A stretch of DNA of 64,000 nucleotides, from positions 146,820 through 210,819 of the forward strand of contig CAKSKU010000002.1 in assembly GCA_934465295.1 (NCBI GenBank). The letters are read 5' to 3'. The position numbers and the translations under genes are program-made. The notes below the pieces were generated by a model that saw only the letters and a list, made by a program, of their open reading frames with translations, was not told the origin of the DNA and did not search any database. Numbering within the stretch: position 1 is the stretch's first letter; each line of letters opens with the position of its first letter. Origin of the DNA: an uncultured Oscillospiraceae bacterium (lineage in GTDB: Bacteria; Bacillota; Clostridia; Oscillospirales; Ruminococcaceae). This document shows positions 33,642 to 43,152 of the stretch, piece after piece.

Positions 33642-34143
33642 AAGCGAAACTCCCTAAACTATGGCTAAAGGCATTGCCGCAACAGAACAATATCTAACAG
33701 CTAAAAGGCGCAATTCACACCAAAAAAGGTTAAACGGATATGAGAAATCAGTTCCGTAAACCCGAAAAAGTGAATTGCGCCTATTTCTATTTTCCTCACA
33801 AAACTATCCTCGGCGTGAAATGCGCAGAGCGAAAGCGATAAGCATTTCTTGCCGACAACGTTTGAACGGCGGTGGGATATGAGTGGGAAATCGGTTTTTG
33901 CGGTTTCATGTTCATATTGCGTAGCTGTTCATACTGCGGTTTTATCATTCATATAGCGTTGAAGCTTCAAATCCACTCACTTCGTTCGTGGCTTTTTGCT
34001 TCAAGGATGGTTCTTCGAGCAAAAAAATTGGCGCAATTCACATTTTGGGTTTGCCTTTTTTGATGTGAATTGCGCCTTTTTTAGCTGTTAGTGATTTACG
34101 CTTATTGCAACTGATATTTTGCTGTTAGTTTATGGAGTTTCGC
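33642..34143. repeat. Non-coding element with about 80-bp imperfect terminal inverted repeats
   Basis: In the gene-free stretch 33489-34284 the left end (GCGAAACTCC, TAAACT, CTAACAGCTAAAA, GGCGCAATTCACA between 33642 and 33720) recurs in reverse complement at about 34062-34143. Two inner hairpins use the same GCGCAATTCACA arms (33707-33719 with 33769-33781; 34030-34042 with 34064-34076). No open frame of note lies inside. Size and ends suggest a MITE-like element. The rest of the stretch holds low-complexity repeat-like DNA, including a GAATTCCGAATT hairpin near 34257-34287. Confidence 0.5.
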
Positions 34144-34284
34144 CGTCTGCGGACGGCGACCAAGGGCTTCCGCCCTCTGGACACCTGACGAGCTGTGCTC
34201 AGCTCGACCAGCTGGTTGGCTTCGCTTTGCCCAACAAATGTCAGCTCTGCAAATAATTCCGAATTCCGAATTCATAATTCCGAA

Positions 34285-35625
34285 TTAAGCCGAGACTTTG
34301 TTCCTCCACTTGCCAAAATGGTAACGTGCAACGCTCATTGCCGCTGTGAGAAGCCATGTCAGGCAGGTCGTTCCCCATACTGCCCATATTCCGACCGCAG
34401 GGAACTGCAAAAGTATCAGCGCAAAGCCTATTCTGCCGATGACCTCGACAAATCCGTTTATCATAGCGTATGTAACGTCGCCTGCGCCGTTGAGAAGTCC
34501 TCTCGTTGTATGGATAAGTCCGAGCGGGATATAGAAGAACGCCGAAAGCATCAGCGCCTTTGAGCCGATATCGATAACGGCTTTCTCCGTAACGAAAATC
34601 CCGACGATATATCTGCTGAAAAGGAGGAAAAGTCCAAGCATTACAAGCGCAAAAATTATCATTATCTTCACCGACTGGTGGTAGCCTTTGACAGTTCTGT
34701 CGACATAGCCTGCGCCCATATTCTGTCCTGCGAAGGTCGAAAGCGCAGCATTGAGCGATGCAAAAGGCTGCTGAACGAGCTGCTCTACACGCATCGTTGC
34801 GGTATAAGCCGCCATAACGACAGGTCCGAAGCCGTTCGCAACTCTCTGCAGGAATATCATCGAGACGGATATCATCGAATTCTGGAGTGCTATCGGAACG
34901 CCCGTCTTTATGCACTTTGAGAAATAAGTCCTGCGGAGCTTCATCTCGTCCGGGGTCAGCCTGAAATACTTCACCTTTATAAATGCAAAGATCATACAGC
35001 CGACCGCAGAGACCGCCTGCGCAATGACCGTTGCAAGCGCAGCACCGTTCACTCCCATTTTGAACACGATGACGAACACAAGGTCAAGCACAACGTTTAT
35101 AACGCTCGCAACGATGAGGAAAACGAGCGGCGTTTTGCTGTCGCCGAGCGAACGCATAACGGCATTTATCCAGTTGTAAAGCGAAACTGCGATTGTGCCG
35201 AGACACGCTATCTGCATATATCCGTGCGCCGCTGAATAGATCTCATCGGGCGTATTCATAAGCTTTAACAGCGGTCCCGAAAGCAGGAACGCAACAACGC
35301 TTATCACTGCGCCGAATATCAGCGCCGCATAAGCTGAGTTGACTATGTACCGCTTAACATCGTCCTCACGGGCAGCACCGAAGCACTGTGCGATAAGTAT
35401 TCCCGAACCTACCGAAAGCCCGATGCAGAGCGTATAGAAAAGATATGTGAGCGAACCCGTTGCGCCGACCGAAGCCAGCGCATCATAGCCGAGATAACGT
35501 CCGACAATGACCGAATCCACTACATTGTAAAGCTGCTGAAAAAGGTTTCCCATAAGCAGCGGAAGCGTAAACCGAAGTATATGCGAAAGCTCGTTTCCCT
35601 CGGTCATATTTTTTTCGTAAGCCAT
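34285..35625 (-). CDS. MATE-family multidrug/cation efflux protein
   Basis: 446 residues with about twelve membrane segments in two homologous halves. Typical MATE blocks are seen: FTLPLLMGNLFQQLYNVVDSVIVGRYLGYDALASVGATGSL near the start, its counterpart KTGVPIALQNSMISVSMIFLQRVANGFG at the middle, and FAGQNMGAGYVDRTVKGYHQSV. MATE proteins export cationic compounds in exchange for Na+ or H+. The gene begins 6 bases after the GH2 glycosidase stop, so it is probably co-transcribed. The link may be export of a plant compound freed from glycosides, but that is inference. Confidence 0.93.
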   Translation of the reverse strand: MAYEKNMTEGNELSHILRFTLPLLMGNLFQQLYNVVDSVIVGRYLGYDALASVGATGSLTYLFYTLCIGLSVGSGILIAQCFGAAREDDVKRYIVNSAYAALIFGAVISVVAFLLSGPLLKLMNTPDEIYSAAHGYMQIACLGTIAVSLYNWINAVMRSLGDSKTPLVFLIVASVINVVLDLVFVIVFKMGVNGAALATVIAQAVSAVGCMIFAFIKVKYFRLTPDEMKLRRTYFSKCIKTGVPIALQNSMISVSMIFLQRVANGFGPVVMAAYTATMRVEQLVQQPFASLNAALSTFAGQNMGAGYVDRTVKGYHQSVKIMIIFALVMLGLFLLFSRYIVGIFVTEKAVIDIGSKALMLSAFFYIPLGLIHTTRGLLNGAGDVTYAMINGFVEVIGRIGFALILLQFPAVGIWAVWGTTCLTWLLTAAMSVARYHFGKWRNKVSA

Positions 35626-35631
35626 AATTTT

Positions 35632-38328
35632 TTATTCCTCAAAAATTTTATCAAGCTCGCCGAGCGAAACCTCTGCCATCGGAGCAAATTTGTCCGAGCC
35701 AACATATTCCGCAAGGCTCCTGTAAAGCTGACGGCATGGAACGCTGTCTGTCTTTTTGTCAAGGCGAGCCGTGCAGACGAGAAGTTTTCCGCCGCCCGTT
35801 TTCACCTCAAATATCGTTCCGAGCGAATGGTTGCGGTCGTTCGTGTCGATAGTCCGCACCGTCGGCTCTATCGGAAGTCCGTCCAGTATCGCCGTGCGTG
35901 AACCCTCAACAGCGTCATACCACTGCGCAGTAGAGTAAGCTTCGCTCGGGAAGCCATTCAGCATTGCGCTGTCCTTGTTGATGAGCAGACCGAGCGTTCC
36001 GACGGGGCTTGGCTTTTTCATCGAAACGGAAATGCTGTTAAACATATGATAGTTCCAGAAATCCGTGCAGTATGTTCCCTCGATCGACTTGTCCTCGGGG
36101 AGCTTGTCAGGCATAAACAGCACATTTTCGCCGTTTGCGAGCCTTAACTTCGCCTTTTCCCAGTCGGTTTCGGCGCAGTTCGGAGCATCGCTCACTTCGG
36201 GGAATATCCACAAGTCATAGCCGTTCTTTATGCCGCCCGTTTCAAGCGTAAGACGAGCCTTTGCAGCCTTTTTGAGCTTTGGCATCGCAAGCTTCACCGT
36301 TCCGAGCGTGAAAACGCCGCCCTTGAAGCTGCCCTTTGCGCAAAGCTCATATTCGGTGACATCTCCGTCCGCTTCAAGCGTTATCTTCACAACGGGGTCA
36401 ACGTCAGCCTTTTCGGCATAGTTGTAGAGCATTACGGGCATCTCCGCTTCTTCGCCGCAGCTCCACACGAATTTCGGCAGGCAGCCGAGAATTACCCTGT
36501 CCGAGCAGAAGCATCTCCACTCCTCGGGCGAGATAACACCCTTGCTCTCCATAAAGCTGTTCAGAATTCCGACAAGCGCAGTTCCCTGCCCCGTGAAATC
36601 CTGAAGGTCGAGAAGCTGAAATCCCGAAAGCTCGTCCGAACGCAGTGCAGTCTCTATCTCGTTCTTGTAGCATTCAGCCGCAAAGCGTCCCGAAGCCTTG
36701 AAGTAGCTGTCGGCAAGGTGCGAAAGCCCTGCTTTCTCCAAGCGTTCACGGAAAATTTCAAGGTTATAAGGTTTTAATACGCCCGTGTACTTCTCTATCT
36801 CGTTGTAGTCGGGGTACATAAAATACTGTCCGACTTCGTGCGAAATTACGGGAATTTCGGGGATAAATTCACTGCCGCCCTCACCGAGCGAAACAGTTTT
36901 TACTCCCGTTCCGTACTGGATCTCGATAGTACCGCCCTTTGTTTCGCCGTCCGAAACAACATTCGGCGCAATTATTTCATCATAGTTATAGTTTGAATTC
37001 GGTGCAGCCGTCTGAATGTGTCCGAGCGGCGCATCGCACATCGCATAAGAACCTCTGAAAAGTCGGTCACGTGAGAAACGAACACCGACAAAAAGGTCAT
37101 CGCCCTCAACAACGCACGGAATGAACTGGAAGTTGTTTGAACCCTGCGTGTAAAGGTGTCTGTTGTCATGCGCCTTATAGCCGAGCAGAATTTCGTTCAG
37201 ACGCTCCTTGCTGCCCCAAAGCTCATTGCCGAGCGAAAGCGCAAAGAATGAGGGGTGCGAGCCGAACTCGTCCAGAATTCGGTAGCCCTCTTCGATAAGA
37301 TAACGCTGACCATCGTTAAGCTCCTCCTCGACCGTGCCCCAGAACGGCAGTTCGGGTTCAAGGTAGATGCCAAGCTCATCAGCAGCCTCGAAAGCTGCCT
37401 CGGGCGGACAGCAGGTGTGGAAGCGATAATGGTTTATGCCGTGTTCCTTTGCTGTTTTCATCACTTTCAGCCACGATGCCTTGTCCATAGGCGCTGCGCC
37501 CGTCATCGGGAAGATCATTCCGTCGTGCTTTCCTCGCAGGAACGCTCTTTCGCCGTTTATAAGGAGCTTTCTGCCATCGGTCTCATACTTTTTCAAGCCG
37601 AAAACGACCGTCCGAACGTCCTCTCCGCAGCTGACTTTAAGTGTGTATAAATTATGCTCAAACTCGTTCCAGGGCTTTGCGCCGTCAAGCTTATATTCAA
37701 ACTCAAATTCGCCCTCTGCGGTGAAGGTTTCCGCTTTGAAGCCCTCGACCTGCACAGTAACGTCAGCGCAGGCGGTCATTTCGCCCTTTATGAAAATGCT
37801 GTTCCCGTCAAGCTTCGGGAAAACACGGATCTTCTCCGCACGGACTTTTTTCTCCGCCGAAATGAACATTCCCCCGAGAATACCGAGCCAGTTCGTCTGC
37901 GTATCGGGCGAGGTCATGTGTCCTCCGGGAACGGGATAACCAATGTTGCTGACCTTTACCGTGATATCATTTTCGCCGTCAGAAACAAGGTCGGTGATGT
38001 TGTATCTATGCGAAGTGCAAAGGCTGTTCTGCGTTCCTGCGGACTTGCCGTTTATGCAGACCTCGCTTATCCTTGTTCTTTCAAGCGTGAGGAAGAACTC
38101 CTCGTCAGCATTGGGCTTGCGAAGTTTGATCTTCCTGCTGTAAACTGCGCTGCCCTCGAATTTATACGGGTCGCCGAGGTAGCCGTCAATGCGTTCCTCG
38201 TTAAGCGGCGAAAGCTTCATCTGCGAGACCGTCGACGGGAGCGTTGTGCTGCCGCACGAGACCTCTGTATTTTCGGCGTTGATGAGCTTATAATCCCACT
38301 TTCCGCTTATATCAAATCTTTCTGTCAT
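35632..38328 (-). CDS. GH2-family glycoside hydrolase
   Basis: 898 residues, no signal peptide, so cytoplasmic. The GH2 layout is clear: an N-terminal jelly-roll sugar-binding domain (DISGKWDYKL..., TLERTRISEVCINGKSAGTQ), an Ig-like domain (about 160-245) and a TIM barrel with HYRFHTCCPPEAAFEAADELGIYLEPELPFWG. The acid/base is Glu369 in FALSLGNELWG and the nucleophile Glu498 in VISHEVGQYFMYPDYNE. A beta-rich C-terminal region of about 300 residues follows. Substrate specificity (galactoside, glucuronide, mannoside or rhamnoside) cannot be read from the sequence. TTGGAGGAT precedes the ATG. It is operonic with a MATE exporter. Confidence 0.88.
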   Translation of the reverse strand: MTERFDISGKWDYKLINAENTEVSCGSTTLPSTVSQMKLSPLNEERIDGYLGDPYKFEGSAVYSRKIKLRKPNADEEFFLTLERTRISEVCINGKSAGTQNSLCTSHRYNITDLVSDGENDITVKVSNIGYPVPGGHMTSPDTQTNWLGILGGMFISAEKKVRAEKIRVFPKLDGNSIFIKGEMTACADVTVQVEGFKAETFTAEGEFEFEYKLDGAKPWNEFEHNLYTLKVSCGEDVRTVVFGLKKYETDGRKLLINGERAFLRGKHDGMIFPMTGAAPMDKASWLKVMKTAKEHGINHYRFHTCCPPEAAFEAADELGIYLEPELPFWGTVEEELNDGQRYLIEEGYRILDEFGSHPSFFALSLGNELWGSKERLNEILLGYKAHDNRHLYTQGSNNFQFIPCVVEGDDLFVGVRFSRDRLFRGSYAMCDAPLGHIQTAAPNSNYNYDEIIAPNVVSDGETKGGTIEIQYGTGVKTVSLGEGGSEFIPEIPVISHEVGQYFMYPDYNEIEKYTGVLKPYNLEIFRERLEKAGLSHLADSYFKASGRFAAECYKNEIETALRSDELSGFQLLDLQDFTGQGTALVGILNSFMESKGVISPEEWRCFCSDRVILGCLPKFVWSCGEEAEMPVMLYNYAEKADVDPVVKITLEADGDVTEYELCAKGSFKGGVFTLGTVKLAMPKLKKAAKARLTLETGGIKNGYDLWIFPEVSDAPNCAETDWEKAKLRLANGENVLFMPDKLPEDKSIEGTYCTDFWNYHMFNSISVSMKKPSPVGTLGLLINKDSAMLNGFPSEAYSTAQWYDAVEGSRTAILDGLPIEPTVRTIDTNDRNHSLGTIFEVKTGGGKLLVCTARLDKKTDSVPCRQLYRSLAEYVGSDKFAPMAEVSLGELDKIFEE

Positions 38329-38647
38329 ACATATCCTCCAATAATGTAATTATTGTCCTTTTATTTTAGCATATTATTAAAGCATTTTCAAGAGAAAAGA
38401 GGAAAAAACGCAGTATGTGCCGTTCAGCCTCCAAAGCATCGGCATCAATAAAAATTTCCGCAAAGCTCCGAGCTTCAGCTCATCCTTAACGGGAATAAAA
38501 ACAGCGACAGACAATGCAGTATAACCGCAAGGTCTGCCGCTGTGAACTTTACGCATCAGGAACTGCATTCGGGGATATCGTCAGCCTTGATACGGTTATC
38601 TCGTCTTATACTAAAAGTCATTCTCTATCAAAAAAACGCCCGTGTTA
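38329..38647. other. Gene-free stretch with one imperfect hairpin
   Basis: No convincing gene. The only structure is ACAGCGACAGAC (38501-38512) pairing with GTCTGCCGCTGT (38532-38543) with one mismatch, perhaps a terminator for the membrane protein gene on its right. The AT-rich part 38340-38400 is the likely promoter region of the GH2 gene. Confidence 0.4.
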
Positions 38648-39064
38648 TCAGCAGTTGTACGGAACACGCAAAAGCTCCGCTATGCTCACCGCATCCTCCT
38701 GACGTGCATTTTCGATAAATGAGCCGATGGTTCTGATAGGTCCCCACGGCAAGCCCCACCAGCCGCCGAACAGGGATATCAGAAATGCAATTACCGAGGT
38801 GGCGCAGATACTGTCAGCAAGCGCAAAGCAGGTCGATCTTGTGAATGTCATTATGCCGACCGACACGCAGTATCTGTATCTGACGAGTCTTGTTTCCCTT
38901 GTATAAACCGTTCCGTTAAATTCACAGGCTTCTCCGTTGAACAGTCTGTCGGCATTTTCATTCAGAAAAGCTTCAAGATCGCTGTCAAGCTTCTTCACTG
39001 TCAATGCCATTATCAATGCCCCTATGTATGCCGCTAATATTAATGCAAATATCAATATCATCAT
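38648..39064 (-). CDS. Small two-span membrane protein, unknown
   Basis: 138 residues. An N-terminal membrane segment (about 2-23) is followed by a small soluble part (KLDSDLEAFLNENADRLFNGEACEFNGTVYTRETRLVRYRYCVSVGIMTFTRST), a second hydrophobic stretch ending FLISLFGGWWGLPWGPIRTI, and a short tail. The GWWGLPWGPI motif recurs in small Clostridia membrane proteins. AAGGGG precedes the ATG by 7 bases. No function is known to me. It stands alone between the GH2 operon and the AraC regulator. Confidence 0.6.
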   Translation of the reverse strand: MMILIFALILAAYIGALIMALTVKKLDSDLEAFLNENADRLFNGEACEFNGTVYTRETRLVRYRYCVSVGIMTFTRSTCFALADSICATSVIAFLISLFGGWWGLPWGPIRTIGSFIENARQEDAVSIAELLRVPYNC

Positions 39065-39219
39065 ATAAATTCCCCTTTTCCGCCGAACGCTATCCCCATT
39101 CGCCCGAGCTGTTTTCCCAATTATATCATATATTTAAGGAAAAATCAACAAAATTTGAGAAATTATGATAAAGAATATCCATTTTCATCAATATCGTCCA
39201 AAATAGTAACTCTAAACCG

Positions 39220-40146
39220 TTATATCGTCTCTTCAAGCCTCTCTGCCGCACGGTTGCGGTATTCCCTCGGACTCATTCCGTAGACCTCACGGAAAAGCTT
39301 GCCGAAGTAGCTTATATGCCCGAAGCCGCAGGACAGGCAAACCTCCGTGACGGGCATATCCGTTGCCGTTAGCAGTTCGAGAGCCTTTTTCAGCCGATAT
39401 TCGTTGAGAAATTCTATCGGTTTTTTCTCTATCATCGAGCGGAAGCACCGAAAGCACTCGCTTTTGCTGATGTTGGCGGCGTTCGCAATGTCCTCAACGG
39501 AAATTTCATTCTGATAGTTTTCATATATATAGGAAAGCATCTTTTTGAGCCGCTTTTCGCCCGTCATTGTCCGCCTGTCAAGGGGAGTGGGCGTTGTTTC
39601 GCCCGCATTTTCGGCAAGACTGCACCACATTTCGGACAAAAGATCACGGCAGCGAAGCTCATATCCGAAGCTTGGCTTCCCGGAAATTTCGCATACTTTG
39701 CAAACTGCGTCTATCATTTCTTTCTGCCACTCGTTTTCGGGCGAAAGCTTCACGCAGCGGAGCGTTTTATTTCCCGTTATCGGCAGGATATATTTTCGTA
39801 AGATGAGATTTTCGCCGCAGTCGCCGATTAGATCGGGCAGGAAGCATATCGTTGCCAGAACGGGATATTTTTCACCGTCGGGGAGCGCCGCCTGCTTGTG
39901 CATAACGTTTGCATTGATGAAAATGCCCTCGCCTGCTTTGAGCTTATAGCTTGTATTGCTGATAAAAATTTCGACCTCGCCGTCAAGAACGACCGTTACC
40001 TCTATCTCGGGGTGCCAGTGCCAGTTGATGAGATGCTCGGGACACCATTGAAAATAGTTGATGTATGCCTGCATGGGATATTCGGGCGTTCCGTGCACAG
40101 CCGCTTCTCGGAAATCGTTTATTCCGGCAATAGTTGGATTTTCCAT
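39220..40146 (-). CDS. AraC-family regulator with cupin sensor domain
   Basis: 308 residues from the ATG at 40146, which has AAGGTG upstream; the ATG at 40167 has no ribosome site. An N-terminal cupin-type ligand domain (INWHWHPEIEVTVVLDGEVEIFI, AGEGIFINANVMHKQ) is followed by two helix-turn-helix motifs in the last 100 residues (ISVEDIANAANISKSECFRCFRSM and MPVTEVCLSCGFGHISYFGKLFREVYGMSPREYR). It is divergent from the GH31 gene, with about 130 bp between starts, so it is the likely regulator of that glycosidase in response to a sugar. It may also act on the GH2-MATE operon nearby. Confidence 0.92.
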   Translation of the reverse strand: MENPTIAGINDFREAAVHGTPEYPMQAYINYFQWCPEHLINWHWHPEIEVTVVLDGEVEIFISNTSYKLKAGEGIFINANVMHKQAALPDGEKYPVLATICFLPDLIGDCGENLILRKYILPITGNKTLRCVKLSPENEWQKEMIDAVCKVCEISGKPSFGYELRCRDLLSEMWCSLAENAGETTPTPLDRRTMTGEKRLKKMLSYIYENYQNEISVEDIANAANISKSECFRCFRSMIEKKPIEFLNEYRLKKALELLTATDMPVTEVCLSCGFGHISYFGKLFREVYGMSPREYRNRAAERLEETI

Positions 40147-40278
40147 TTTATTTTCACCTTTTGGCATTATTGTTATAGTTTTAGAAAGTATTTTGATAGA
40201 ATTTTTGATTTAATGCTGTTATTATTATAATCAGAAATAACGGAAATGTCAATCACTATTTTTGAGAGGAGCATTTTT

Positions 40279-42258
40279 ATGAGATTTATTCAGAACGAAA
40301 ACAAGCTTATCGCAAAGAACGGAAATGAGACCCTGCTCATCGAGCCTTGGGGAAAGGATTCACTCCGTGTCCGTGCAACGCAGAACCCTGACTTTTCGGG
40401 CGAGCTTCACGCTTTGAGCGAAGCCGACGGCACTGCCGAGATCAGCATTGAGGACAACAACGCAGCCATCACCAACGGCGATATCCGTGCCGAGGTAAAT
40501 TTTGCGGGCGTTCTCAGCTTCTTCCGCAAGGGAAAGCTTATCCTCCGTGAGTATTACCGCAGCTACGGCGGCACTATAAGCAAGGAGAGCCGCTGCCTTA
40601 AGATCATCGGCAGAGAGATGAAAGGTCTTGCAGGCAATGACTGGCGAATGACTGTCCGCTTCGAGAGCAACGACGGCGAAAAGCTGTTCGGTATGGGTCA
40701 GTATCAGCAGCCTTACCTCGACCTTAAAGGCTGTACGCTTGAGCTTGCACAGAGAAATTCGCAGGTAACTATCCCGTTCGCAGTTTCGTCAATGGGTTAC
40801 GGCTTCTTCTGGAACAATCCGTCCGTAGGTCAGGTAACATTCGGCAAAAATATCACCGAATGGCTTTCCCGTGACTGCGAGGAGGTCGATTACTGGATAA
40901 CCGTCGGCGACACTCCTGCAAAGATAATCGAAAACTTCACCGAGCAGACGGGCAGAACTCCCGTTGTTTCGGAAGAGCTTCTCGGACTTTGGCAGTGCAA
41001 GCTTCGTTACCGTACTCAGGACGAGGTTCTTGAAGTCGCAAGAAAATATCACGAGCTCGGAATACAGCTCAGTGCGATCGTTATCGACTTTTTCCACTGG
41101 CCTTATCAGGGTTCATGGTGCTTCGATACGAAGTATTGGCCCGATGTAAAGGCAATGACGGACGAGCTTCACTCAATGGGAATAAAGGTAATGGTTTCCG
41201 TTTGGCCGAGCGTTGACAAGAAGTGCGAAAATTTCTGGGAACTGAACGACCTCGGACTTCTCGAACGTACAGAGCGAGGCGCAGCGCAGACCTACGATTA
41301 TCAGGGCGACTGCCTTACTATCGATATGTTCAACCCCGAAGCAAGGAAATATCTTTGGGAAAAGTGCAAAAAGAACTACGCAGATCTCGGCATCGACTAT
41401 TTCTGGCTCGATAACGCAGAACCCGACTACGCCGTTTATGACTATGAGAATTTCCGTTTCTACAACGGTCCTGCATTAAAGGTCGGAAACGAATTTCCAA
41501 AGCATTATGCAAAGGCATTCTATGACGGAATGACCGAGCAGGGCAAGAGCGGTTTTATCAACCTCATCAGAAGCGCATGGGCAGGCTCGCAGAAGTACGG
41601 CACTCTCGTCTGGTCGGGAGATGTTCCGAGTACGTTTGAAGCTTTCCGTGACCAGCTTTCCGCAGGCTTGAATATGGGCATCGCAGGCATACCGCTCTGG
41701 ACGACCGATATCGGCGGCTTTATGACGGACGATGTAAACGACCCCGAGTTCCGTGAGCTTCTCCTCCGTTGGTACGAATTCGCAGTGTTCACACCGTTCC
41801 TCCGTATGCACGGCGACAGAGGCCCTTACAATATCCCACCGCTCGATGACCGTGATTTCGGCGGCGGCTACCTCAAAACGGGTCACCCGAACGAGCTTTG
41901 GAGCTACGGCGATGAAGCATTCAAAATAATGCACGACCAGCTCGGCGTTCGTGAAAAGCTCATTCCGTATATCCACGAGCTTATCGAAGAATCAAGCAAA
42001 AACGGCTCACCGCTCATCAGAACGATGTTCTATGAATTCCCCGACGATGAAACAGCTTGGGAGCTTTCCGACCAGTATATGTTCGGCAGCCGTTACCTCG
42101 TTGCTCCCGTTATGGAGTATGGTCAGCGCAGCAGAAAGGTATATCTCCCAAAGGGAAAATGGCAGGCTCTCTCGGGCGGAGATATCCTCGACGGCGGCGT
42201 GTGGGTAACAGCAGACGCACCGCTTGAATATACACCTGTATTTGTAAAGTGCGAATAA
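40279..42258 (+). CDS. GH31-family glycoside hydrolase (alpha-glucosidase/alpha-xylosidase type)
   Basis: 659 residues from the ATG at 40279 (GAGAGGAG upstream); an upstream ATG at 40246 lacks a site. Cytoplasmic. An N-terminal beta-sandwich precedes the TIM barrel (LLGLWQCKLRYRTQDEVLEVARKYHELGIQLSAIVIDFFHWPYQGSW). The nucleophile is Asp378 in YFWLDNAEPD and the acid/base Asp448 in LVWSGDVPSTFEAF. The HGDRGPYN block is a further substrate-pocket signature. The enzyme removes terminal alpha-linked sugars. Features such as RYRTQDEVLEVA resemble alpha-xylosidase-like members, but glucosidase cannot be excluded. Divergent control by the AraC regulator and a strong terminator make it a one-gene unit. 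Confidence 0.92.
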   Translation: MRFIQNENKLIAKNGNETLLIEPWGKDSLRVRATQNPDFSGELHALSEADGTAEISIEDNNAAITNGDIRAEVNFAGVLSFFRKGKLILREYYRSYGGTISKESRCLKIIGREMKGLAGNDWRMTVRFESNDGEKLFGMGQYQQPYLDLKGCTLELAQRNSQVTIPFAVSSMGYGFFWNNPSVGQVTFGKNITEWLSRDCEEVDYWITVGDTPAKIIENFTEQTGRTPVVSEELLGLWQCKLRYRTQDEVLEVARKYHELGIQLSAIVIDFFHWPYQGSWCFDTKYWPDVKAMTDELHSMGIKVMVSVWPSVDKKCENFWELNDLGLLERTERGAAQTYDYQGDCLTIDMFNPEARKYLWEKCKKNYADLGIDYFWLDNAEPDYAVYDYENFRFYNGPALKVGNEFPKHYAKAFYDGMTEQGKSGFINLIRSAWAGSQKYGTLVWSGDVPSTFEAFRDQLSAGLNMGIAGIPLWTTDIGGFMTDDVNDPEFRELLLRWYEFAVFTPFLRMHGDRGPYNIPPLDDRDFGGGYLKTGHPNELWSYGDEAFKIMHDQLGVREKLIPYIHELIEESSKNGSPLIRTMFYEFPDDETAWELSDQYMFGSRYLVAPVMEYGQRSRKVYLPKGKWQALSGGDILDGGVWVTADAPLEYTPVFVKCE

Positions 42259-42267
42259 TAACTGCAA

Positions 42268-42303
42268 AAACGACCGTTTGGAAATTGCTCCGAACGGTCG
42301 TTT
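42268..42303 (+). terminator. Terminator of the GH31 gene
   Basis: A 15-bp stem with one G-U pair (42268-42282 with 42289-42303), a 6-nt loop and flanking A- and T-runs. Confidence 0.85.
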
Positions 42304-42375
42304 CTATATAAATAATTACGCATTGCTGCTGCATTCTTTCTCCGTCTTTGAAAGCATCACAAGCAGCAGATACAT

Positions 42376-43149
42376 TTATTTTTCGCTTCGTCCGTTCAGA
42401 AACTTCTCAGCAGCTTCAAGCACGGGTCTGTCCTGCGGATAATTCAGCGTTGACAAGGCTTCTTCGTATGGGAGAAGATAGGATGAGGTTATCTCTTCGG
42501 CCTGAAGCTTGACATCGGCATTATACTCCGAGAGAAAATAAACGGGGTTCTTGTGATGTCCCTCGCCGTTGATGTAGCGGTATTCCATACGAAAGCCGCT
42601 GATAAGCTCGGCGTGAAGCCCCGTCTCCTCACGGACTTCACGAACGGCAGTCTGCTCCTCGTTCTCACCGAATTCAACGTGTCCCTTGGGAAAGCCGATG
42701 TGTCCGCTGTTGTTCGTGATAAGCAGATATTTCCGAACGCCGTCCTGCTCGGTGAACATCACCGCTCCGCAGGTCTTTTCGTATAAAGCGTCAATGGTCG
42801 AGGTGTGGAACTGCTCCTGAAAATCGACAGCCTTGCGGATATTGCACTCGTAGCAAAGTGGAGTGCCGAGCAGCTCCTCAGGAACGCCGACCCACTTGTC
42901 CTCATCATCGTCCGAGCGGAGAACGATCGCAACAATAGTAACGGTGATCTCGTCAACGGGTTCATTCACGCCGAGGATATAAACGTCCTGCTCCTCACCG
43001 TCACCTGCAAAGAGGTCGGGAACAAAGCCGTAGTTCACGGGATAGATTATCTCAGGGTGCTTCGGGTGGATAGTGCCGATAGGGCGGTCGGTCTTTACCG
43101 TGAAGCTTTTTCCGAGAACGGAAACATCGCCTTTCTGTACCTTGTTCAT
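42376..43149 (-). CDS. Pyrophosphatase-like domain fused to a NUDIX hydrolase
   Basis: 257 residues. Residues 1-110 resemble family I inorganic pyrophosphatase (TDRPIGTIHPKHPEIIYPVNYGFVPDLFAGDGEEQDVYILGV, then EDKWVGVPEELL). Residues 120-250 form a NUDIX domain with an intact Nudix box, GHVEFGENEEQTAVREVREETGL, preceded by IGFPK. Such a fusion could split a nucleoside polyphosphate and then handle the pyrophosphate, but the N-terminal domain may have lost activity because several of the usual pyrophosphatase aspartates are not in place. It is 3 bases downstream of a MATE gene in the same direction. The substrate is unknown. Confidence 0.82.
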   Translation of the reverse strand: MNKVQKGDVSVLGKSFTVKTDRPIGTIHPKHPEIIYPVNYGFVPDLFAGDGEEQDVYILGVNEPVDEITVTIVAIVLRSDDDEDKWVGVPEELLGTPLCYECNIRKAVDFQEQFHTSTIDALYEKTCGAVMFTEQDGVRKYLLITNNSGHIGFPKGHVEFGENEEQTAVREVREETGLHAELISGFRMEYRYINGEGHHKNPVYFLSEYNADVKLQAEEITSSYLLPYEEALSTLNYPQDRPVLEAAEKFLNGRSEK

Positions 43150-43152
43150 AGC

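Noticed and set aside
33489..34284. CRISPR array, because of recurring GCGCAATTCACA motifs
   Set aside because: Copies are few, in alternating orientation and unevenly spaced, with no cas genes. They form hairpins and inverted ends instead.
38377..38568. 63-codon minus-strand frame between the GH2 gene and the small membrane protein
   Set aside because: It has no ribosome site and no recognisable features, and it overlaps the hairpin and probable promoter region.
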